Below are positions 1 through 6,203 of a stretch of DNA of 10,000 bases, in pieces (position 1 is the stretch's first letter; each line of letters starts with the position of its first letter). This stretch comes from Rheinheimera sp. Its GTDB lineage: Bacteria; Pseudomonadota; Gammaproteobacteria; Enterobacterales; Alteromonadaceae. The translations under genes were made by a program, and so were the position numbers. The stretch spans positions 1 to 10,000 of the forward strand of contig NZ_JAIWOI010000167.1 in the NCBI RefSeq assembly GCF_020217005.1, written 5' to 3'. The notes beneath the pieces were generated by a model, which was not told the origin of the DNA, made no database searches, and saw nothing but the letters and a program-made list of their open reading frames with translations.

Positions 1-90
1 TCTGATCACCGAACACCATGAATGTTCTCACTTACTTAATTTTTTGTATCACCTCTATGATTTTACTCATATTTTTGTGGGGATACCTCA

Positions 91-133
91 GGGTCAGATC
101 ACATTGTTAACTGTTAACAATGTGATCTGACCC
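91..133. repeat. 43-bp near-perfect palindrome (REP-like)
   Basis: Two 21-base arms (91-111 and 113-133) are exact reverse complements around a single T at 112. The outer ends read GGGTCAGATC and GATCTGACCC, and the centre holds two GTTAAC blocks. It lies 15 bp past the stop codon of the CxxC-protein gene on the minus strand. It has no T-run on either side, so it is not a classical intrinsic terminator, though the RNA hairpin could protect or end the operon transcript. The GGGTCAG-type end resembles REP sequences linked to RAYT (Y1) transposases in Gammaproteobacteria. That link is recalled, not tested, and no transposase gene is visible here. Confidence 0.8.
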
Positions 134-148
134 CATTTTCAAACTAGC

Positions 149-628
149 TTAGTTAAACACTGCCTTGGTTAAACCAAAAGCTGCGTCTTGTGAGCCAGGT
201 TCCATCTGCGCCACAATTTGCATACGGTTCCAGAAGTTAATTAAACCAATGCCATAAGTCAGTTCAGAAATTTCTACGTCAGAGAAATGTTCTTTGGTAG
301 AAATATACAGCTCGTCACTGATACCGATAGCCGGAATATGAGTTAAAGCCTCAGTTAACGCCAGCGCTGCTTTTTCTTTAGCGTTAAATAATGGTGATTC
401 ACGCCAAATGGCGACATGATGTAAACGCAGCTCCCCTTCGCCTTTAATCTTGGCCTGCTTGATATGCATATCCAGACAAAAAGCACAGTTGTTCAGTTGC
501 GAGGCTCTGATATCGATCAAGCTTTTGATTAAGGGATCAATAGAAGTTTTATAGGATGCCATGCTGGCATCTATTAGTGCTTTGGTCAGGTTCGGTACAG
601 TTTGAAAGTGATTTACTCTGTTGCTCAT
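149..628 (-). CDS. Carboxymuconolactone decarboxylase-family (AhpD-fold) protein
   Basis: This is a 159-residue protein of the carboxymuconolactone decarboxylase/AhpD superfamily, probably a cytoplasmic thiol-based peroxidase or disulfide oxidoreductase. The signature is visible as SQLNNCAFCLDMH, with the CxxC pair at C48 and C51 and the conserved His at 55. It is followed by a helical region typical of the family (KEKAALALTEALTHI, residues 84-98). I chose the ATG at 626-628 because a GGAG lies about 9 bases upstream. The frame stays open 13 codons further, but that extension (with Leu-rich residues) has no ribosome site and is not family-like. It is the second gene of an operon 45 bp behind azoR, suggesting a joint role in redox or electrophile stress. 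The exact substrate is unknown; it is not assigned as a true carboxymuconolactone decarboxylase, since no protocatechuate genes are near. Confidence 0.88.
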   Translation of the reverse strand: MSNRVNHFQTVPNLTKALIDASMASYKTSIDPLIKSLIDIRASQLNNCAFCLDMHIKQAKIKGEGELRLHHVAIWRESPLFNAKEKAALALTEALTHIPAIGISDELYISTKEHFSDVEISELTYGIGLINFWNRMQIVAQMEPGSQDAAFGLTKAVFN

Positions 629-673
629 GGTCGTGCTCCGGTTTTCAGTTAAAAGTAGATAAAGCAATATTAA

Positions 674-1282
674 TCAAACGGTTAACATATCAACTGCGCT
701 TAGCGCTTTGGCTAATGCTGTGTCTTTGGTCAGAGGAAAATGGGTTCCATCTACTCTGATAAATGTCAGGTCTTCTATACCTATGTAAGCCAACGCGACT
801 TTGATATAAGGCGTAAACTGGTCATCATTCGCAAAAGGTCCCTGGCTAAAACAGCTGCCGCTTGAGACCACTACATAGACTTTTTTATTGGTCACCAAAC
901 CCACTTTGGTACCTTCTTTGGTAAAGGCAAAAGTGCGTCCAGCTCTGGTGATGTGATCAAACCAGGCCTTTAATACAGACGGCAGACCTAAATTCCACAT
1001 CGGGGATGACAGCAGCAGAATGTCAGTTTCCAGCAACATATCCACCAACTGCTCGGACAGTTGGATCGCCTGGTTTTGCTCTGCTGTTCTGTCTTCTGGT
1101 TTCGTCAGAAATGCCCCTGTTGTCAGCGCATCCAGATGAGGCAAAGGCTGAGCCGACAAATCCAGCACCTGCTCGGTCAGCTCTGGATAACTGCTTTGCA
1201 ATTTCTCCAGCAAATGTTGCGATACTTTGCGTGACGAAGAGCCTTGCAGATTTGGACTGACCTTAATGTGTAGTAGCTTCAT
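674..1282 (-). CDS. azoR: FMN-dependent NADH:quinone oxidoreductase / azoreductase
   Basis: A 202-residue flavodoxin-fold protein, matching the usual AzoR length of about 200. AzoR enzymes use NADH and bound FMN for two-electron reduction of quinones and azo bonds in the cytoplasm. Visible family features are the N-terminal FMN-phosphate loop (SPNLQGSSSRKVS, residues 9-21), SPMWNLGLPSVLKAWFDHITRAG (93-115; the flavin-contacting PMWN loop), and the SSGSCF segment (140-145) that replaces the usual S-R-G-G loop. The start at 1280-1282 is set by AGGAAG seven bases upstream. The 33-codon upstream extension seen in this frame runs through the intergenic region and is unlikely to be translated. It is transcribed away from the MocR-type regulator, its likely controller, and heads a two-gene operon with the CxxC protein. 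Confidence 0.9.
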   Translation of the reverse strand: MKLLHIKVSPNLQGSSSRKVSQHLLEKLQSSYPELTEQVLDLSAQPLPHLDALTTGAFLTKPEDRTAEQNQAIQLSEQLVDMLLETDILLLSSPMWNLGLPSVLKAWFDHITRAGRTFAFTKEGTKVGLVTNKKVYVVVSSGSCFSQGPFANDDQFTPYIKVALAYIGIEDLTFIRVDGTHFPLTKDTALAKALSAVDMLTV

Positions 1283-1306
1283 TCTCTCTTCCTCATCATT
1301 AAATCT

Positions 1307-1352
1307 TCTGTTGATGTCGCTCATTTTAACGCCAGATGTCATACTCAACAGA
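1307..1352. promoter_or_regulatory. Candidate operator for the MocR-type regulator
   Basis: The 102-bp divergent gap contains an exact 8-bp inverted repeat, TCTGTTGA (1307-1314) and TCAACAGA (1345-1352). It also holds an exact direct repeat, GATGTC, at 1313-1318 and 1335-1340, start to start 22 bp (about two helical turns). The repeats surround the possible azoR -10. MocR/PdxR-type regulators are known to bind direct repeats in divergent promoter regions, so this is a reasonable operator candidate; binding is not shown. Confidence 0.45.
1323..1328 (-). promoter_or_regulatory. Possible -10 element of the azoR operon
   Basis: TAAAAT on the minus strand, 41 bp upstream of the azoR start. At 17-bp spacing the -35 position reads CTGTTG, a poor match to consensus. 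A weak -35 would suit an activator-dependent promoter next to a MocR regulator. This is inference. Confidence 0.35.
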
Positions 1353-1384
1353 TACAAGAACCAAGAAATTAAGTAGGACACTTA

Positions 1385-2773
1385 ATGGGCTATAAAGAAA
1401 TTTATCAGCGTTATACCCAGAGTATTCTGGCAGGCACTTTAAAACCCGGCGAAAAAGTCCCGTCAATCCGGGTATTGGCAGAAGATTTGGGAGTCGCGAA
1501 AAAGACGGTCGAAGCGGCGTACGATATTTTGATTGGTGAAGGTTATCTGGTCAGTCTGGGGGCAAGAGGGACCATAGTTAACCCCGAGCTTTTTATTAAA
1601 ACGCAGCCCGCTGAAACGCCACAATTAGCCTTAGAGGACAAAAGCTTAAAACATATTATCGACCTGCGGGATAACAAAGGCTATTTCCGTTTGGGTATAC
1701 CCTCTTTAGATGAATTTCCTTATAAGAAATGGTTGCTGTTATCAGGTAAAGCCATCCGCGCCATGCGACCAGAGGAAATGCTAAACCCGCCTATAATGGG
1801 CCACCCACCTTTGCGTCAGGCTATAGCTAATTATTTGAATATCTCACGGGGCTTAAACTGCAAAGCGGAGCAAATCTTTATCACCAGCGGCTATAAAAGC
1901 AGTATTGCACTAATTTTGCAGACGCTGAGTGTGCAAAATGATAAATGTATCTTTGAAGATCCAGGCTACTTTTTTGGCCAAAAGCTACTGAAGCGTATAG
2001 TGCATAACCTGCATTACGCCCCTGTCGATGCTCAAGGCTTAAATGTTGATTATTTGCTGAAGCATCATCATGACGCCAGGTTTGTCATCACAAGCCCAGC
2101 TCACCACAGCCCTTTGGCCGTCACTTTATCTCTGCCAAGGCGTCAGCAACTGCTGCAGTGGGCAGCACAAACGAAAGCCTGGGTGATAGAGGATGATTAC
2201 GATGGCGAGTTTCACTACACCAAAAAAGTGATACCTGCATTGAAAAGTCAGGATACTGATGACAGAGTGATTTATGTTGGTACTTTTAGTAAAACCATTA
2301 TGCCGTCGATGCGGGTCAGTTACATAGTGATGCCGACAGAACTATTAAGCAAATTTAAAGAAACAGGCGAAATTATCGAAACCAGCCAGCCTTTGTTGCC
2401 ACAAAAAATCCTCACCTTATTTTTAAGCGAAGGCCACTTTTTTAAACATCTGAAAAAAATGCGCGCTTTGTATCAGCAAAGACGAATGATGGTCTATAGC
2501 GCTTTGGATAAGGTATATCCAGGCTTATTTACCTATGAACATACAGACGGCGGTATGCATATTGTGGTGTTTTTAAAACAAGGTGTGCAGGACTTGCAGC
2601 TGGCTGAGTTGTGGAACTCCTTCAACCTGCAGGTATTTCCGCTATCGAGCTGGTATTCACAAAAAAATAAGAGGTATGGTCTGGTGATAGGCTACACCAA
2701 TATCAAGTCAGAACAGGAAGCCATAGCGGCATTAAGCCTTGCTTATAAAGACACTATGGCGCTGTTTAATTAG
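1385..2773 (+). CDS. MocR-family transcriptional regulator (GntR wHTH + aminotransferase-like domain)
   Basis: A 462-residue fusion typical of the MocR subfamily of GntR regulators. Residues 1-68 form the winged helix-turn-helix (GTLKPGEKVPSIRVLAEDLGV, 17-37, then KKTVEAAYDIL). After a linker, residues from about 95 form a fold-type I aminotransferase-like domain. It keeps the PLP-binding signatures: SPAHHSP (237-243), VIEDDYDGEF (267-276) and YVGTFSKTIMPSMR (297-310), with Lys303 as the expected Schiff-base lysine. The start is supported by AGGA six bases upstream. It is divergent from azoR, so it most likely controls the azoR/CxxC operon in response to a PLP-linked amine or amino acid. No pyridoxal or GABA gene is adjacent, so I do not call it pdxR or gabR. 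It ends 7 bp from the convergent yqcA with no terminator between them. Confidence 0.93.
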   Translation: MGYKEIYQRYTQSILAGTLKPGEKVPSIRVLAEDLGVAKKTVEAAYDILIGEGYLVSLGARGTIVNPELFIKTQPAETPQLALEDKSLKHIIDLRDNKGYFRLGIPSLDEFPYKKWLLLSGKAIRAMRPEEMLNPPIMGHPPLRQAIANYLNISRGLNCKAEQIFITSGYKSSIALILQTLSVQNDKCIFEDPGYFFGQKLLKRIVHNLHYAPVDAQGLNVDYLLKHHHDARFVITSPAHHSPLAVTLSLPRRQQLLQWAAQTKAWVIEDDYDGEFHYTKKVIPALKSQDTDDRVIYVGTFSKTIMPSMRVSYIVMPTELLSKFKETGEIIETSQPLLPQKILTLFLSEGHFFKHLKKMRALYQQRRMMVYSALDKVYPGLFTYEHTDGGMHIVVFLKQGVQDLQLAELWNSFNLQVFPLSSWYSQKNKRYGLVIGYTNIKSEQEAIAALSLAYKDTMALFN

Positions 2774-2780
2774 AATAAAA

Positions 2781-3221
2781 TTAAAACTGCTGCTCTATCC
2801 AGGGTAAAGCTAAATCTTCAGCTTGCAGTGTTTCACCAGCATCAATCTCTAAGGCCGGAGCCAAAGCTGTGCCCTGTAATTCAGCCAATAATTCGGAAAA
2901 CTGTTTACCAGCACCACAAAAGGTATCGCCATAGCCACTGTCACCTAAACAAATCACAGCGTATTTTTTACCGGTTAACAGCGGGAACCTGTCTTTTACA
3001 TCGATAAAAAAGGGTAACAAGTTATCCGGAATATCGCCCTGACCTGTGGTGGAGGTGATCACCAGCCAGATATCAGGCGCAAAAGCTAATACGTCGTTCA
3101 GTTTAGGCTCCAGATTCAACTGAGTCAGATAACCTTTAGCCTGTAAAATTTTCTCTGCTTCTTCGGCAACAAACTGAGCACCACCGTAAACAGTGCCCAC
3201 CATAATGGCTACTTTTTTCAT
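2781..3221 (-). CDS. yqcA: Flavodoxin YqcA
   Basis: A 146-residue single-domain flavodoxin, the normal length for YqcA/MioC-type short flavodoxins, presumably an FMN electron carrier in the cytoplasm. FMN-binding loops are visible: VGTVYGGAQ (8-16, phosphate loop), TSTTGQGDIPDN (56-67) and CLGDSGYGDTFCGAG (91-105). VGTVYG, the TSTTGQGD-PD block and GKQF agree with E. coli YqcA better than with MioC, and the position behind truC matches the yqcA-truC-yqcC order of enterics. The start is set by AGGGGA five bases upstream. It is the last gene of the yqcC-truC-yqcA operon, with a 12-bp gap from truC. YqcA's physiological partner is not established. Confidence 0.92.
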   Translation of the reverse strand: MKKVAIMVGTVYGGAQFVAEEAEKILQAKGYLTQLNLEPKLNDVLAFAPDIWLVITSTTGQGDIPDNLLPFFIDVKDRFPLLTGKKYAVICLGDSGYGDTFCGAGKQFSELLAELQGTALAPALEIDAGETLQAEDLALPWIEQQF

Positions 3222-3233
3222 AGATCCCCTGCT

Positions 3234-4058
3234 TTATAACTGCGCTAAGCCCTTTAACTCTAACTGATCAAAAAGTTGACTGTACCAGCTGTCAGCTGCG
3301 GGCCAACCCAATGTTGTAAATAACTCTTCTACTTCACCCAACGGCGCTTCGATCACTAAATCTACGCCTGTCACCGGGTGTTTTAGCTCCAGTCTTTTGG
3401 CAATCAATAACAATCTGTGGCTATTAAAATGCTCCGCAAAGAGTCTGTTGTGTTTGCCTTCACCATGGGTAGTATCCCCGACCAAAGGATGACGTAAATG
3501 CGATAAATGACGACGCAGCTGGTGCTTACGACCTGTTAAAGGCTGCAAAGCCACCAACGAATAACGTGCCATCGGATATTTGCCTATGGCTATGGGCAAT
3601 TCAACTTGTGCCAAAGGCCATAAAGCCGTTACAGCCTCCTGCTTGTCTTTGTCCTGACTTGCCTGTTTGTCAGCAATTTTATCCAGTTGCTCCTTCAGCG
3701 GATAATCCAAAATACCAGCTTGTTTAACAAAACCACGGCACACCGCCAGATAAAACTTGCGCCAGTGCTGTTCAGTTAACTGTTCTGTCAGCAAACGGGC
3801 AACGTCCGCAGACAAAGCAAATAACAACACACCAGAGGTCGGCCTGTCGAGCCTGTGCACCGGAAACACATGCTGACCTAGCTGATTACGTAAAGTTTGC
3901 ATCACAAAAACGGTTTCATGTCGGTCTAAAAAAGAGCGGTGCACTAGCATACCCGCTGGTTTATCTATGGCGACCAGATACTGGTCCTGATACAGAATAT
4001 TCAACACCGGAACTGGCGTTAACTCAGGCTCTGGCAATGCTTTGCTGACGTTGTCCAC
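3234..4058 (-). CDS. truC: tRNA pseudouridine(65) synthase TruC
   Basis: A 274-residue RluA-family pseudouridine synthase. TruC makes pseudouridine at position 65 of the T stem in some tRNAs (tRNA-Ile1 and tRNA-Asp in E. coli). Diagnostic blocks are ILYQDQYLVAIDKPAGMLVHRS (21-42), the catalytic motif HRLDRPTSG with Asp71, and the TruC-type stretch TGRKHQLRRHLSHLRHPLVGD (175-195). The start is a GTG at 4056-4058 that overlaps the end of yqcC by 35 bp, with only a weak GGATGA upstream; translation probably depends on coupling to yqcC. Compared with E. coli TruC the protein has about 16 extra N-terminal residues, rich in Pro and Glu. A later GTG at residue 18, matching the E. coli start, is an alternative but has no ribosome site. 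Confidence 0.94.
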   Translation of the reverse strand: MDNVSKALPEPELTPVPVLNILYQDQYLVAIDKPAGMLVHRSFLDRHETVFVMQTLRNQLGQHVFPVHRLDRPTSGVLLFALSADVARLLTEQLTEQHWRKFYLAVCRGFVKQAGILDYPLKEQLDKIADKQASQDKDKQEAVTALWPLAQVELPIAIGKYPMARYSLVALQPLTGRKHQLRRHLSHLRHPLVGDTTHGEGKHNRLFAEHFNSHRLLLIAKRLELKHPVTGVDLVIEAPLGEVEELFTTLGWPAADSWYSQLFDQLELKGLAQL

Positions 4059-4365
4059 TTAATAATTCATCCAAATCTGCAATTCGATTAATCAGCAGCA
4101 ATGTGCGGTTCTCTAAATGTTTAAAAGCTTCTTCGGCCATAGGACAAACTGCTATTTGCTGCGGTAAAGGCAAACGCTCTTCGACCAAAGCCCGCATGCG
4201 CGGCAAAAATACAAACTGTAGCCAGTGCTCCAGCGGCATAGTGTCACAAAAAAATGGCGCTGTGCTTTGCATCGCCTCAGGACTGGGTGCGATAAGAGTC
4301 CAAAGCTCTGCTGTTTTTAGTTCGCTTTCTATCTGATTTAATAAATCTGTGACCTGTAAATACAT
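4024..4365 (-). CDS. yqcC: YqcC family protein (DUF446)
   Basis: A 113-residue small helical protein of the YqcC family, which is encoded next to truC in many Gammaproteobacteria. The family's central block is clear: PFFCDTMPLEHWLQFVFLPRM (about 37-57), close to the enteric PFFMDTM-EWLQWVLIPRM pattern, followed by LPLPQQIAVCPMAEEAF. No catalytic residues are known; a role supporting TruC is inferred from its constant linkage. The frame is open 34 codons upstream, but I chose the ATG at 4363-4365 because family members start here and the upstream codons run through a tandem DNA repeat and the promoter. The ribosome site is weak. It is the first gene of yqcC-truC-yqcA and overlaps truC. Confidence 0.9.
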   Translation of the reverse strand: MYLQVTDLLNQIESELKTAELWTLIAPSPEAMQSTAPFFCDTMPLEHWLQFVFLPRMRALVEERLPLPQQIAVCPMAEEAFKHLENRTLLLINRIADLDELLSGQRQQSIARA

Positions 4366-4374
4366 GCTTATGCC

Positions 4375-4407
4375 GATCCGATTTAACTGGTGATCCGATT
4401 TAACTGG
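4375..4407. repeat. Tandem 17-bp direct repeat in the yqcC leader
   Basis: GATCCGATTTAACTGG occurs twice without a mismatch, at 4375-4390 and 4392-4407, giving a period of 17 bp. It lies 10-42 bp upstream of the yqcC start, between the candidate extended -10 and the start codon, so it would form most of the yqcC 5' leader. A recent replication-slippage duplication or a two-site operator are both possible. Confidence 0.9.
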
Positions 4408-4412
4408 CACAG

Positions 4413-4421
4413 ATTTTATCA
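4413..4421 (-). promoter_or_regulatory. Candidate extended -10 promoter of yqcC-truC-yqcA
   Basis: On the minus strand this reads TGATAAAAT, a TG-n-TAAAAT extended -10, with no good -35 at 16-18 bp. Transcription would begin near 4406, placing the tandem repeat in the untranslated leader. This is inferred from consensus only. Confidence 0.45.
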
Positions 4422-4441
4422 CAGGCTGGACCTGAGCTGCC

Positions 4442-4470
4442 TTGCAAAAACACCTGGGCATCGCCATTAT
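4442..4470 (+). promoter_or_regulatory. Candidate promoter of the DUF3301 gene
   Basis: TTGCAA (4442-4447) and CATTAT (4465-4470) have exactly 17 bp between them, each matching sigma-70 consensus at four of six bases. A start near 4477 would give a short leader ending in the AGGAG at 4486-4490. This also argues against the in-frame ATG at 4442 being used. Confidence 0.45.
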
Positions 4471-4495
4471 GCATGTTCATAACAAAGGAGTAATG

Positions 4496-4792
4496 ATGGA
4501 TTTTGTCTGGTTATTATTGTTAGGTATGGCTTTTGTCTACGCATTTTTGTTGCAGCGTAAGCAAGATGAAACTGCAGTTAAGCTAGCTAAACATTTGTGT
4601 AAGCAACAGCAGTTACAGTTTTTGGAATGCGCCAGAGGCAAGCATCAGTTCTCTAAACTGGACAACAGATGGCGCTGGTTTACCAGCTATCAGGTGGATT
4701 TTAGCGGCGACGGAGAAAGCCGGTATCAGGCCGAACTGCGTTTATCCGGCCTGCGCTATTTAAGCTTCCAGCTACCGCCTTACCGGATTTGA
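4496..4792 (+). CDS. DUF3301 domain-containing membrane-anchored protein
   Basis: A 98-residue protein of the DUF3301 family, function unknown. Residues 3-19 form one hydrophobic N-terminal segment (FVWLLLLGMAFVYAFLL) followed by RKQ, suggesting a single inner-membrane anchor with the rest in the cytoplasm. The conserved body includes AKHLCKQQQLQFLECARGK (31-49) and the family ending YQAELRLSGLRYLSFQLPPYR (77-97). Two adjacent ATGs (4493, 4496) follow AAAGGAG; the second has the better spacing of five bases, so I start there. An in-frame ATG at 4442 would add 18 residues but lies in the candidate promoter. The gene is divergent from yqcC, and its last 13 bp overlap the end of the convergent DUF962 gene. 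Confidence 0.85.
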   Translation: MDFVWLLLLGMAFVYAFLLQRKQDETAVKLAKHLCKQQQLQFLECARGKHQFSKLDNRWRWFTSYQVDFSGDGESRYQAELRLSGLRYLSFQLPPYRI

Positions 4793-5109
4793 GGCAGGTT
4801 TTGTAACTTTTGCTCTAACTGGCCGGTCAAAAAATCTTTATACATCACCCAATCTGCTGCCAGACTATAAAAAGGATATTTGAAGGTAGCAGGTTTGTTA
4901 TGCTCAAACTTAAAGTGCCCAAGCCAGGCAAATCCGTAACCCGCCAGCAACATCAGCCACCAGTACCCCCATAAACCTGTCAGACTCAAAGCGGCTAAAA
5001 TGGCTAACACCAGAGTCGAACCAATATAATGCAGGCGACGGCAAACAGGGTTTTGATGTTCAGACAAATAATAAGGGTAAAACTCGGAAAAACTGCGAAA
5101 GCCGGACAT
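4780..5109 (-). CDS. Mpo1-like / DUF962 membrane protein
   Basis: A 109-residue DUF962 protein. The family pattern is clear: YLSEHQNPVCRRLHYIGS (14-31), then two hydrophobic stretches (about 32-46 and 48-63), then AWLGHFKFEHNKPATFKYPFYSL (61-83). Conserved histidines at 18, 27, 65 and 70 match the putative metal ligands. Yeast Mpo1, of the same family, is an Fe(II) dioxygenase in alpha-oxidation of 2-hydroxy fatty acids. Whether the bacterial protein does the same is unknown. GGAG lies 10 bases upstream of the ATG. It is 7 bp downstream of the GNAT gene, so the two should be one transcript, and it overlaps the DUF3301 gene tail to tail. Confidence 0.85.
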   Translation of the reverse strand: MSGFRSFSEFYPYYLSEHQNPVCRRLHYIGSTLVLAILAALSLTGLWGYWWLMLLAGYGFAWLGHFKFEHNKPATFKYPFYSLAADWVMYKDFLTGQLEQKLQNLPQIR

Positions 5110-5116
5110 CTGCTGT

Positions 5117-5776
5117 TTACTCCACTAAAGTTAAAGGACTGTTTTGTCTTGGTCTGAACATTAAAGTACCTTTGACTTTGCTGAAATTCAACTCAGTGAC
5201 TTGTTGATAATGATCGGCGCTAAAAAAAGCTTTATTTTTGTCCAGGGTGACAAAAACACCAATGCCCAGAGAGGCCGGATTTTTCTCTACTATAGAATCA
5301 ACGGCGTGCATCAAATAATGCCCTAAGCCAAAATGCTGGTACTTTGGTGAAACAGCGATAAAGGCCAGCATATGATAATGCTGTACCGGCATAGCGGCAT
5401 GAATGCGTTGTTCTTTTTCCAATAGTTGTTTAGTTGAGACATACCCTGCTGTCAGTAACATTTTTAAGCGCCAATGCCAGAATCTATCACCACTTAGTTT
5501 AGAGCCTGGCTCAGTAACGCAAGCTACCCCTAACAACTGCTGCTCAACAAAAATGCCAATGACGGGTTGTTCTTCTTGCCAGAAGACGTTCAACTCCTCA
5601 CGTATTGCAGCTCTTAAACGCTGTTCGTAGTCGCTTTTTTCGGACTGGAAAATATCCATAAAAACCGGATCGTCATGATAAGACTGGTATAACAAGGACG
5701 CAGCTAGTTTTAATTCATCAGGGGTTAACAACTGTGCTTTAAGCTGGTTCATATCAAGAGCAGGTTGATTTGGCAT
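5117..5776 (-). CDS. GNAT family N-acetyltransferase
   Basis: A 219-residue protein of the GCN5-related N-acetyltransferase superfamily, which transfers acetyl from acetyl-CoA to an amine. The acetyl-CoA binding motif A is visible as LAFIAVSPKYQHFGLGHYLM (137-156), with the Q-x-x-G-x-G core at Q147, G150 and G152. A beta strand comes before it, and FVTLDKNKAFF (175-185) resembles motif B. The N-terminal part (LLYQSYHDDPVF) matches a group of GNATs annotated only as acetyltransferases; the substrate cannot be read from the sequence. AGGGA about seven bases upstream sets the start. It heads the operon with the DUF962 gene. Confidence 0.86.
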   Translation of the reverse strand: MPNQPALDMNQLKAQLLTPDELKLAASLLYQSYHDDPVFMDIFQSEKSDYEQRLRAAIREELNVFWQEEQPVIGIFVEQQLLGVACVTEPGSKLSGDRFWHWRLKMLLTAGYVSTKQLLEKEQRIHAAMPVQHYHMLAFIAVSPKYQHFGLGHYLMHAVDSIVEKNPASLGIGVFVTLDKNKAFFSADHYQQVTELNFSKVKGTLMFRPRQNSPLTLVE

Positions 5777-5812
5777 TCGATGTCCCTGTTATTTTATTTT
5801 AGTTTGAGTATC

Positions 5813-5841
5813 AACATAGCAGTCAGGCGGCAGAATGCCAA
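5813..5841 (-). promoter_or_regulatory. Candidate promoter of the GNAT-DUF962 operon
   Basis: On the minus strand TTGGCA (5841-5836) and TATGTT (5818-5813) have 17 bp between them, matching sigma-70 consensus at five and four of six bases. Transcription would start about 30 bp upstream of the GNAT start codon. No equally good promoter for the divergent DUF2789 gene was found in this 125-bp gap. Confidence 0.5.
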
Positions 5842-5901
5842 TGCATCATCCTGACAGCCAACTACACTTAACAGAACTCTGATTGATAAAGGAACTATAA
5901 G

Positions 5902-6129
5902 ATGGATATGACTACACACGATTTGGCCACTTTGTTTGCACAGTTAGGCTTGGATAACAGCCCGGCGGGCATTAAAGCTTTTATCGCTAATCATAAAATT
6001 CCAGCCGATATGTCTTTGGCTCAAGCTTCGTTTTGGACCAGCGCGCAGGCAAGTTTCTTAACTGAGAATTTAAAACAGGACGCCGACTGGAGCGATGTGA
6101 TTGATCAATTAAACGTATTGTTGCGATAG
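5902..6129 (+). CDS. DUF2789 domain-containing protein
   Basis: A 75-residue acidic cytoplasmic protein that is a full-length DUF2789 member. The family pattern runs the whole length: LATLFAQLGLDNSPAGIKAFIANH (8-31), then the FWTSAQASFLTENLKQDADWSDVIDQLN region (44-71), ending in LLR. The family has no known function. The start has AAGGA eight bases upstream and agrees with the usual family start (M-x-x-x-x-H). It stands alone: divergent from the GNAT gene and convergent with the DUF3192 lipoprotein gene. Confidence 0.88.
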   Translation: MDMTTHDLATLFAQLGLDNSPAGIKAFIANHKIPADMSLAQASFWTSAQASFLTENLKQDADWSDVIDQLNVLLR

Positions 6130-6150
6130 CAACAAGCTCCTTAGGCTGGT

Positions 6151-6190
6151 AAAAAAGGGAGGCATAAACCCAGACAGTCAATGCCTCCCT
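6151..6190 (-). terminator. Intrinsic terminator of the DUF3192 gene
   Basis: On the minus strand a 10-bp stem, AGGGAGGCAT (6190-6181) with ATGCCTCCCT (6165-6156), encloses a 15-base loop and runs straight into a T-run (6156-6151). This is the standard form and lies 14 bp past the lipoprotein stop codon. On the plus strand the hairpin lacks a T-run, so it serves the DUF2789 gene less well. Confidence 0.85.
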
Positions 6191-6203
6191 ACTCCAGGGA
6201 TTG

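Noticed and set aside
1..19. An ATG on the minus strand at 17-19 that could start a gene running off the left edge.
   Set aside because: Only six codons are visible and no convincing ribosome site precedes it.
2..130. A plus-strand frame open from the window edge for 42 codons, possibly the 3' end of a gene.
   Set aside because: Its last third is encoded by the palindrome, the residues match no family I know, and short open frames are common in such sequence. A true partial gene cannot be excluded without the flanking DNA.
556..1260. Plus-strand open frames inside the CxxC-protein and azoR genes.
   Set aside because: They are antisense to two well supported genes, have no family resemblance, and show atypical Cys/Trp/Pro-rich content.
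4103..4336. Plus-strand open frame opposite yqcC.
   Set aside because: Antisense shadow of a gene with clear family motifs; no ribosome site.
5822..5855. Inverted repeat GTCAGG/CCTGAC between the GNAT and DUF2789 genes.
   Set aside because: Six-base arms separated by 22 bases are not significant by themselves.
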